DNA of 5,558 nt, from positions 1-5,558 of the forward strand of contig DATDRQ010000230.1 in NCBI GenBank assembly GCA_035291645.1, in the 5' to 3' direction. The DNA is from DATDRQ01 sp035291645 (GTDB taxonomy: Bacteria > Chloroflexota > Anaerolineae > Anaerolineales > UBA4823). The notes beneath the pieces were generated by a model that was given only the letters and a program-made list of their open reading frames with translations, was not told the DNA's origin and ran no database searches. Both the position numbers and the translations under genes were made by a program. How positions within the stretch are numbered: the first letter of the stretch is position 1; each line of letters begins with the position of its first letter. Below are positions 1 to 4,575 of the stretch, piece after piece.

Positions 1-233
1 CCGCCCTGGATGCGGCGAGCTCGAACCACAACTCCTGCCTGGCTCAGGGTGAGGTCGGGCGTATCGAAGAAGACCACCTGACGGATCTCCGCGTTTAGCG
101 GGTCCATCCCCAGCAGTTCCGCCGCGGACCGGATGCCGGAGTCGGGCACCGTCGCCTTCAGCTCTACCGAGTCCGACCCCTTCAAGAGTTCGAACATCTC
201 CTGGATCTGCCCATCTGTCAAATTCACGGCCAT
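1..233 (-). CDS. CYTH-superfamily (triphosphate tunnel) protein, N-terminal part
   Basis: An open frame on the minus strand starts at ATG (233-231) and runs 77 codons without a stop to the window edge, so the C-terminus is missing. A strong Shine-Dalgarno (AGGAGG on the minus strand, about 6 nt before the ATG) fixes the start. Residues 22-29 (SVELKATV) resemble the first strand of CYTH proteins, which carries an ExExK signature. Here the first Glu is replaced by Ser22, leaving Glu24 and Lys26. Residues 55-74 contain FFDTPDLTL followed by AGVVVRARR, the typical next CYTH segment, where the arginines bind phosphate. CYTH enzymes act on triphosphorylated substrates (thiamine triphosphate, inorganic tripolyphosphate, ATP to cAMP), but this N-terminal part cannot say which. 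The gene is divergent from the lipoprotein gene. The family assignment is fairly secure; the function is not. Confidence 0.75.
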   Translation of the reverse strand, partial: MAVNLTDGQIQEMFELLKGSDSVELKATVPDSGIRSAAELLGMDPLNAEIRQVVFFDTPDLTLSQAGVVVRARRIQG

Positions 234-297
234 CCTAATCCTCCTGTATCCAAATTAACACGCATAATTAATGAGTACAAATTGCGGATTTCTCCCT

Positions 298-326
298 ATT
301 ATACGTATCTTTATCGGATATTACCA
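298..326 (-). promoter_or_regulatory. Candidate sigma70 promoter for the CYTH gene
   Basis: Read on the minus strand, 303-298 is a perfect TATAAT -10 box. A 17-nt spacer leads back to 326-321, TGGTAA, which matches only 3 of 6 bases of the -35 consensus. Transcription would start near 291, giving a leader of roughly 58 nt before the ATG. The -10 box and the AT-rich surroundings are convincing; the -35 box is weak. Confidence 0.4.
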
Positions 327-461
327 GCAGCATACATAATCCAGTCTTTCCGCACTATCGATGATAAATGGTTTCTTCCGTACTCAAGGTAAGGTAGCTT
401 CTCGAGTTCGAATTCCTAGTTCGGCTGTTAATACTTCTGTAATCTCCGGCGGAGCGTATGC

Positions 462-470
462 TGGTAAGAT
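462..470 (+). promoter_or_regulatory. Possible extended -10 promoter for the lipoprotein gene
   Basis: TGG followed directly by TAAGAT (465-470) fits an extended -10 element (TGn plus a -10 hexamer). No good -35 hexamer lies 16-18 nt upstream, which extended -10 promoters can tolerate. The implied start near 477 would give a leader of about 36 nt. This is a weak call; the real promoter may lie further upstream. Confidence 0.25.
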
Positions 471-497
471 ATTTCCAACTTCTGATGTCTATTATTT

Positions 498-505
498 GGA
501 GGAGG
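498..505 (+). promoter_or_regulatory. Ribosome-binding site that sets a TTG start
   Basis: GGAGGAGG lies 7 nt before TTG (513-515). The next in-frame ATG (531-533) is 25 nt from this site, too far, and starting there would remove the lysine-rich n-region of the signal peptide. TTG is therefore preferred as the start codon. Confidence 0.75.
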
Positions 506-512
506 AATAGCA

Positions 513-1166
513 TTGAAAAAGAAGAAACGGATGTCGCCCTTTATTGGTCTATTATGCGCCTGGGCCCTGCTGCTGAGCGCCTGCGCAAGCGGCGGTCCGA
601 ACGCCGGTCAGAGCGTCCAATCGGAGCAGACCGGTAAACAGGCCTTATCAACGGCGAGCGGTCCCGGATCCAAACAGGGCGAACCAACCCCCGCGGCTCC
701 AGCGGGCCTGGCCCAACCACTCCAGGAGACCGAGCAGAGCGAGAACCTGTCTCCAGATACCCAAGCCTCTGAAACTGCCTCGACAGTTGCCGGTTATCCG
801 GGTCCCGGTGACAACGGGCCGGTTGCCACCCGGGAGGTGAAAACCGGGCTGGAAGCGACCGACCCTGAGAAGGTGCAGCTGGCCTCCGGTAAGCCCCAGC
901 TGGTGGAGTTCTTCGCGTTCTGGTGACCGACCTGCCGTAGTCTGGCGCCCATCGTGCATGGGCTCGAAGCAGAGTACAGCGAACGGCTGAATTTCGTATA
1001 CCTGGATATCGATGATCCCGCCAACGATGCGTTCAAAGCTGACCTGGGATTTCGCTACCAGCCGCATATCTTCTTATTAGATGCGCAGGGCAATCCGTTA
1101 CGAGAATGGATAGGCCCGGTATCTCGGGAGGAGCTGATCTCCGCATTTGAGCAAGCCCTCAACTAA
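513..1166 (+). CDS. Membrane-tethered thioredoxin-fold lipoprotein, probable selenoprotein (Sec at TGA 924-926)
   Basis: Seen: a TTG start with a strong ribosome-binding site, then a lipoprotein signal peptide with basic n-region (MKKKKR), hydrophobic core and lipobox LSAC, giving lipidated Cys24. Residues 25 to about 110 are a linker rich in Ser, Gly, Pro, Gln and Glu. Residues about 113-217 are a thioredoxin fold: VEFFAFW, then TGA (codon 138), then PTCRSLAPIV, FVYLDID, the cis-proline loop GFRYQPH (Pro184), the strand IFLLD, and a final helix ending at TAA (1164-1166). The single in-frame TGA sits exactly at the first cysteine of the expected WCxxC motif, leaving Cys141 as resolving thiol. 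The frame is otherwise intact on both sides. Inference: TGA is read as selenocysteine, giving a 217-residue protein with a UxxC redox centre outside the cytoplasmic membrane. If not read through, a 137-residue lipoprotein lacking the active site results. Alternatives are a recent TGC or TGT to TGA nonsense mutation, or a sequencing error. Substrate and reductant are unknown. Confidence 0.75.
924..926 (+). other. In-frame TGA, probable selenocysteine codon
   Basis: This TGA replaces the N-terminal cysteine of the thioredoxin CxxC motif (W-TGA-P-T-C). The next base is C, and UGA-C is a weak termination context. General reassignment of TGA is unlikely because csoR, copZ and copA all end in TGA at sensible C-termini. 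Confidence 0.75.
937..977 (+). promoter_or_regulatory. Candidate bacterial SECIS stem-loop
   Basis: A perfect 6-bp stem, GCCCAT (947-952) with ATGGGC (958-963), closes a 5-nt loop CGTGC (953-957) that has G at its second position. Below an asymmetric internal loop (945-946 against 964-969), a lower stem pairs 937-944 with 970-977, 7 of 8 positions, with one G-G mismatch. The apical loop starts 26 nt after the TGA. Bacterial SECIS elements bound by SelB typically have a small loop with G in its first two bases, roughly 16-37 nt after the UGA, within the coding sequence. This element meets those criteria by hand inspection; no folding energy was computed. Confidence 0.6.
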
Positions 1167-1202
1167 GTCGAACGAAAAGCAAGCGACCGGATATGCAGCC
1201 AA

Positions 1203-1241
1203 ATCGCTCGCAGATTTTCCGGACGGGCGTCTGCGAGCATT
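1203..1241 (+). repeat. 9-bp perfect inverted repeat downstream of the selenoprotein gene
   Basis: GCTCGCAGA (1206-1214) and TCTGCGAGC (1230-1238) are exact reverse complements with a 15-nt loop. An additional AAT/ATT pairing (1202-1204 with 1239-1241) extends the stem past one bulged C. It begins about 40 nt after the TAA. No T-run follows, so it is not a classical intrinsic terminator, but it may protect the 3' end of the transcript or help end it. A 10-bp palindrome, GAGCATGCTC, follows at 1256-1265. Confidence 0.5.
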
Positions 1242-1275
1242 GCTCGATGAACAAGAGCATGCTCGTTGGACAACC

Positions 1276-1304
1276 TTGACAGTGGGGGGGAGATCCGGTA
1301 TGAT
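1276..1304 (+). promoter_or_regulatory. Sigma70-type promoter of the copper operon
   Basis: TTGACA (1276-1281) is a perfect -35 box and TATGAT (1299-1304) a 5-of-6 -10 box, with an ideal 17-nt spacer. Transcription would start near 1311, immediately before or within the G/C-tract palindrome. The spacer itself contains a run of seven Gs (1284-1290). Such a strong promoter fits a gene set held off by a repressor. Confidence 0.75.
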
Positions 1305-1309
1305 CTCGC

Positions 1310-1335
1310 TATCCCCTCCCCCCTGGGGGGGGATA
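1310..1335 (+). promoter_or_regulatory. G/C-tract palindrome, probable CsoR operator
   Basis: Positions 1310-1320 and 1325-1335 form an inverted repeat: TATCCCC plus a C-run on the left, a G-run plus GGATA on the right. Ten of 11 positions are complementary and the other is a T-G pair (1317/1328). CsoR-family repressors are known to bind palindromes with TA-flanked C-tracts and G-tracts near their own promoters. This one sits at the predicted transcription start, between the -10 box and the csoR ribosome-binding site, so bound CsoR could block initiation and autoregulate the operon. In RNA it would form a very stable hairpin with a CCCT loop, ending at the ribosome-binding site. Confidence 0.7.
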
Positions 1336-1346
1336 GGAGAGCCAGC

Positions 1347-1616
1347 ATGCGGCATGATGAACCATTAAAGCGTTTGAAAACCATCGAAGGGCATGTGCGT
1401 GGCATCGAGCGTATGCTCGAAGACCAGGCCTATTGCATCGACATCATCCGCCAGATCCAGGCCGTTCAGGCTGCCCTTAATAAGGTCAGCACCCAGATCC
1501 TGGAGGAGCATATGAACTCCTGCCTGATCACGGCGGTGCGCGGCGAAAATCCAGACGAACGCGAGCGTGTTCTCAAGGAGATTACCCAGGTTTTCGAGAC
1601 CGCCACGCGTACCTGA
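1347..1616 (+). CDS. csoR: CsoR-family Cu(I)-sensing transcriptional repressor
   Basis: This 89-residue protein has the length and all-helical make-up of CsoR/RcnR repressors (formerly DUF156). The start at ATG 1347 is chosen because AGGAG (1335-1339) lies 7 nt upstream and the family's N-terminus begins there; an in-frame extension upstream would run through the promoter. The first helix has RLKTIEGHVRGIERML, a family hallmark. The Cu(I) ligands are present as Cys30, His55 and Cys59, with spacing (25 and 4) identical to characterised CsoR proteins. Glu78 matches the conserved second-shell Glu if a three-residue longer loop (around 66-72) is allowed. The Cys-His-Cys set points to copper rather than nickel/cobalt (RcnR) or formaldehyde (FrmR). 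In family members Cu(I) binding releases DNA. It is first in the operon, before copZ and copA, with a probable operator directly upstream. Confidence 0.93.
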   Translation: MRHDEPLKRLKTIEGHVRGIERMLEDQAYCIDIIRQIQAVQAALNKVSTQILEEHMNSCLITAVRGENPDERERVLKEITQVFETATRT

Positions 1617-1652
1617 TCTGTCCAGGCATAAAGAGCTGTTTGCAAATTGGTG

Positions 1653-1672
1653 AACCCGGCTGATAACCGGTT
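1653..1672 (+). other. Small imperfect hairpin between csoR and copZ
   Basis: AACC then GG (1653-1659) can pair with CCGGTT (1667-1672), giving six base pairs with one bulged C and a 7-nt loop. It lies in the 85-nt gap between csoR and copZ, followed by TTCTC rather than a T-run. It might tune the csoR to copZ ratio or be a processing site; it may equally be chance. Confidence 0.2.
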
Positions 1673-1701
1673 TCTCAAAATCCCTTTCAAGGAGCAACAA
1701 G

Positions 1702-1908
1702 ATGAACACCGTGATTTATAAGATCCCCAATATCTCCTGCGGGCACTGCGTGCACACTATCCAAAGTGAAATCTCTGACTTGCAGGGCGTGAAGAGTGTG
1801 GTTGCCGACATGGGCAAGAAAGAAGCCACCATCTCCTACGAACTGCCGGCCACCGAAGAGCAGATCAAGAGCCTGCTCAGGGAGATCAATTACCCGGTCG
1901 CAGTCTGA
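1702..1908 (+). CDS. copZ: Copper chaperone, single HMA domain (CopZ-type)
   Basis: The 68-residue protein is a single heavy-metal-associated domain covering its whole length. The metal-binding loop is ISCGHC, with Cys13 and Cys16 forming the CxxC Cu(I) site. The rest follows the ferredoxin-like fold: a helix after the loop, a strand around SVVADMGKKEATISY, a second helix (TEEQIKSLLREI) and a terminal YPVAV. A His inside the CxxC and Ile in place of the usual Met before it are small departures from the common GMTCxxC form. AAGGAG (1689-1694) lies 7 nt before the ATG. It sits between csoR and copA, 6 nt from copA, so it is very probably the cytoplasmic chaperone that delivers Cu(I) to the pump and perhaps to CsoR. 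Confidence 0.9.
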   Translation: MNTVIYKIPNISCGHCVHTIQSEISDLQGVKSVVADMGKKEATISYELPATEEQIKSLLREINYPVAV

Positions 1909-1914
1909 GTAAAG

Positions 1915-4389
1915 ATGCCAGATACGAAACAATTAACCCTCCCGATTACGGGGATGACCTGCGCCAATTGTGTGGCGACCGTCGAGCGCAATCTAAAAAA
2001 AGTTGAAGGCGTCGAGCAGGCTACCGTCAACCTGTCCTCAGAGCGCGCTACCGTTTTGTTCGACCCGCAGCAGGCTCACATCGGCGACCTGATCGGTCGC
2101 GTTCGCCGCGCCGGATACGACGTCGCCACCGGCGAGGCAGACCTGATCGTCCAGGGGCTGAGCGACAGCAACGATGCGCTGCGCCTGCAGAAGAGCTTGC
2201 GTCAGATGGAAGGTGTCCTTTCGGCCGAGGTGGTTTACGGCAGCCAGCGCGCCACGGTCAGGTACATCCCGACTGTGGTCAGCCAATCCGAAATCCGGCG
2301 GGCGGTGGCGCAGGCCGGCTTTCAGGCAGTCGAGCTGGGCGGAGAGGCGGAGGACGCCGAACGCCTGGCGCGCGAGGCCGAGATCGCCAGACAGCGCCAT
2401 CTCTTGATCGTCGGGCTGGTCTTCACCATCCCGCTTTTCCTGCTGGCGATGCTGCGCGACCTGGGCTTACTCCCCATGTCGATCGCCCACAGCCCATGGG
2501 TGAACTGGGTCATGTTCGCGCTAGCCACGCCGGTGCAGTTTTACGTCGGTTGGGACTACTACGTGGGGGCCTATAAAGCCCTGCGCAATGGCTCAGCAAA
2601 CATGGACGTGCTGATCGCGATGGGCTCGTCAGCCGCCTATTTCTACTCGATCCCGATCACCCTGGGCCTGATCCCGGGGCACGTCTACTTCGAGACCGCC
2701 GCGGTGATCATCACGCTGATCCGTCTGGGGAAATATCTGGAGGCGCGCGCTCGCGGACAGACCAGCGAAGCTATCAAGAAGTTGATGGGGCTGCGCGCCA
2801 AGACTGCCCGGGTGGTACGCGCCGGTGAGGAAATGGACGTCCCAGCCGAAGAGGTCATCGTCGGCGACCTGGTGATCGTCCGCCCTGGTGAGAAGATCCC
2901 TGTGGACGGCGTGGTGGTCGAAGGCCGTTCGGCGGTGGATGAATCGATGCTGACCGGCGAATCCCTGCCTGTCGAAAAGGGTCCTGGAGATCCGGTGATC
3001 GGCGCTACCCTGAACAAGCTGGGCATGCTGCGCTTCGAGGCGACTAAGGTTGGCAAAGAAACCACCCTGGCGCAGATCATCCGGTTGGTGGAGCAGGCGC
3101 AGGGCAGCCGGGCGCCGATCCAGAAGCTGGCGGACCAGGTTTCGGCGGTATTCGTACCGGCGGTGATCGCCATCGCGGCGCTGACCTTCCTGGTCTGGTA
3201 TTTCCTGATACCACTACCGGCGGATTCGGACGTCAATTTGTTCACCAGGGCGTTGATCAACACAGTGGCGGTGCTGGTGATCGCCTGCCCGTGCGCCATG
3301 GGCTTGGCGACGCCGACGGCGGTGATGGTTGGGACGGGCAAAGGCGCCGAGATGGGCATCCTGTTCAAGTCCGGCGAGGCCCTGGAACGCTCCGGGCGCA
3401 TCTCGCTGGTGGTGTTGGACAAGACCGGGACGATCACGCGCGGCCAGCCGGCGGTCACCGATGTCGTACTCAGCCAGCCGGCGCTGGAGACGGCAGTCCT
3501 GGCTGGGGTTGGCGCGGACATGTACAACAGTATCTCGGAATCAGAGTTGCTGCGCCTGGCAGCCTCCGTCGAGAAGGGCAGCGAGCACCCGCTGGGTGAG
3601 GCAATCGTGGCCGAGGCCGGCGAGCGCGGTCTGGAGCTCAGCCAGCCAGACGGCTTCCAGGCCGAGGTCGGGCACGGGGTGACAGCCACGGTGGATGGCC
3701 GCCAGGTGCTGGTCGGCAACCAGCGCATGATGGAGGAGCACGGTCTGGCGCTGAACGGGTTGGGGGTGGCGGTCGAACGTCTCCAAAACGAAGCCAAGAC
3801 AGCCATGCTGGTTGCAGTCGACCAGGCAGTGTGGGGAGTAATCGGTGTAGCAGATACCGTCAAGGAGGGCTCGCAGCAGGCCATCCGGGATCTGCACGGT
3901 ATGGATCTGCGTGTAGCCATGATAACCGGCGACAACCAGCAAACGGCAGACGCCATCGCCCGCCAGGTGGGCGTGGATCAGGTGCTGGCTGAGGTGCTGC
4001 CCGGAGATAAGGCGGCTGAGGTCAAGCAGTTACAGGAGTCCGGCGAGGTAGTGGCGATGGTTGGGGACGGCATTAACGACGCCCCGGCGCTGGCCCAGGC
4101 CGAGGTGGGTATCGCCATCGGCACCGGCACCGACGTGGCGATCGCCGCGGCCCCGGTGGTCTTGATCAGCGGCGACCTGCGCGGTGTGCCGCGCGCCATT
4201 TCCCTTTCCCGAAAGACCCTGCACACCATCAAGCAGAACCTGTTCTGGGCTTTCTTCTACAATGTGATCCTGATCCCGGCAGCTGCCATGGGGCTGCTCA
4301 ACCCGATGCTGGCAGCCGGCGCTATGGCTTTCAGCAGCGTTTTCGTAGTCACCAACAGCCTGCGGCTGCGAAAGGTACGCATCGATTGA
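1915..4389 (+). CDS. copA: Cu(I)-exporting P1B-1-type ATPase
   Basis: This 824-residue protein is a full-length copper-transporting P-type ATPase of the inner membrane. It has an N-terminal HMA domain (about residues 7-70) with GMTCANC (Cys16, Cys19), and a second HMA-like domain (about 76-142) that has lost both cysteines. Membrane segments begin near residue 162. The actuator domain has TGE (347-349). The ion-path motif CPC is at 458-460. The phosphorylated aspartate is Asp502 in DKTGT, the nucleotide-binding domain has His558-Pro559, and the hinge GDGIND is at 717-722. The last membrane segments carry Tyr782-Asn783 and MAFSS (804-808). CPC with YN and MxxSS is the signature of Cu(I) specificity (P1B-1), against Zn/Cd/Pb pumps. 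It starts 6 nt after the copZ stop with only a weak Shine-Dalgarno, so translation is probably coupled to copZ. It should export cytoplasmic Cu(I) delivered by CopZ. Confidence 0.95.
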   Translation: MPDTKQLTLPITGMTCANCVATVERNLKKVEGVEQATVNLSSERATVLFDPQQAHIGDLIGRVRRAGYDVATGEADLIVQGLSDSNDALRLQKSLRQMEGVLSAEVVYGSQRATVRYIPTVVSQSEIRRAVAQAGFQAVELGGEAEDAERLAREAEIARQRHLLIVGLVFTIPLFLLAMLRDLGLLPMSIAHSPWVNWVMFALATPVQFYVGWDYYVGAYKALRNGSANMDVLIAMGSSAAYFYSIPITLGLIPGHVYFETAAVIITLIRLGKYLEARARGQTSEAIKKLMGLRAKTARVVRAGEEMDVPAEEVIVGDLVIVRPGEKIPVDGVVVEGRSAVDESMLTGESLPVEKGPGDPVIGATLNKLGMLRFEATKVGKETTLAQIIRLVEQAQGSRAPIQKLADQVSAVFVPAVIAIAALTFLVWYFLIPLPADSDVNLFTRALINTVAVLVIACPCAMGLATPTAVMVGTGKGAEMGILFKSGEALERSGRISLVVLDKTGTITRGQPAVTDVVLSQPALETAVLAGVGADMYNSISESELLRLAASVEKGSEHPLGEAIVAEAGERGLELSQPDGFQAEVGHGVTATVDGRQVLVGNQRMMEEHGLALNGLGVAVERLQNEAKTAMLVAVDQAVWGVIGVADTVKEGSQQAIRDLHGMDLRVAMITGDNQQTADAIARQVGVDQVLAEVLPGDKAAEVKQLQESGEVVAMVGDGINDAPALAQAEVGIAIGTGTDVAIAAAPVVLISGDLRGVPRAISLSRKTLHTIKQNLFWAFFYNVILIPAAAMGLLNPMLAAGAMAFSSVFVVTNSLRLRKVRID

Positions 4390-4491
4390 ATCCTGCTGCC
4401 TCGAATAGAGTGTGATCCTGATCGCCATCGATCTGCTCTCTCAGCAAATATTAATCGTCCTGCGGTTCGTCTTCTATTGACCGTGATCCTG
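4263..4491 (+). repeat. Short dispersed direct repeat around the 3' end of copA
   Basis: TGTGATCCTGATC occurs identically at 4263-4275 (inside copA, last membrane segments) and 4411-4423 (just after the gene). A 9-base core, GTGATCCTG, recurs at 4483-4491 inside the spacer of the downstream promoter. The copies are 148 and 72 nt apart. This could be a small duplication or chance; no function can be assigned. Confidence 0.3.
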
Positions 4492-4505
4492 TTTACGTGT
4501 ATGCT
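4477..4505 (+). promoter_or_regulatory. Sigma70-type promoter for the L,D-transpeptidase gene
   Basis: TTGACC (4477-4482) and TATGCT (4500-4505) are separated by exactly 17 nt; they match the -35 and -10 consensus in 5 and 4 of 6 positions. Start of transcription would be near 4512, giving a leader of about 64 nt. It lies in the 186-nt gap after copA and suggests that the transpeptidase gene is a separate transcription unit. No convincing intrinsic terminator is visible between copA and this promoter, so some read-through from the copper operon is possible. Confidence 0.6.
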
Positions 4506-4575
4506 TATTGTTACCCAGGGCACGATTCATTGGGTTCCTGGCTTCGCGCTGGTGGATTTAAGATCTGGAATATGA

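Larger units (their letters stand above)
246..497. other. AT-rich divergent intergenic region
   Basis: About 250 nt lie between two divergent start regions and are clearly richer in A/T than the flanking genes. Apart from the minus-strand -10 box (298-303) and a possible plus-strand extended -10 element (462-470), I see no coding frame, tRNA, strong inverted repeat or terminator. It most likely carries the promoters of both flanking genes. Confidence 0.6.

Noticed and set aside
513..926. A complete 137-residue lipoprotein ending at the TGA
   Set aside because: The protein would stop in the middle of the thioredoxin active-site motif, while the same frame goes on to encode the rest of the domain.
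924..926. General recoding of TGA as tryptophan or glycine (genetic code 4 or 25)
   Set aside because: csoR, copZ and copA all end in TGA at normal family lengths, and the position aligns with a redox-active cysteine rather than Trp or Gly.
954..1166. A separate small gene of 70 residues starting at GTG 954
   Set aside because: It is the C-terminal half of the same thioredoxin fold, in the same frame as the upstream lipoprotein. It lacks the first strand and active site, and no Shine-Dalgarno precedes the GTG.
1147..1368. Plus-strand frame of 73 codons between the selenoprotein gene and csoR
   Set aside because: It overlaps the end of the thioredoxin domain, runs through the promoter and operator, has no ribosome-binding site and resembles no family.
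2685..3956. A 423-codon open frame on the minus strand within copA
   Set aside because: It is antisense to the ATPase, whose catalytic motifs are intact; its translation is a low-complexity Ser/Thr/Ala/Arg-rich shadow typical of GC-rich coding DNA.
4420..4433. Intrinsic terminator after copA (GATCG-CCAT-CGATC hairpin)
   Set aside because: The stem is only 5 bp with two weak pairs and no T-run follows, so it does not meet the usual requirements.
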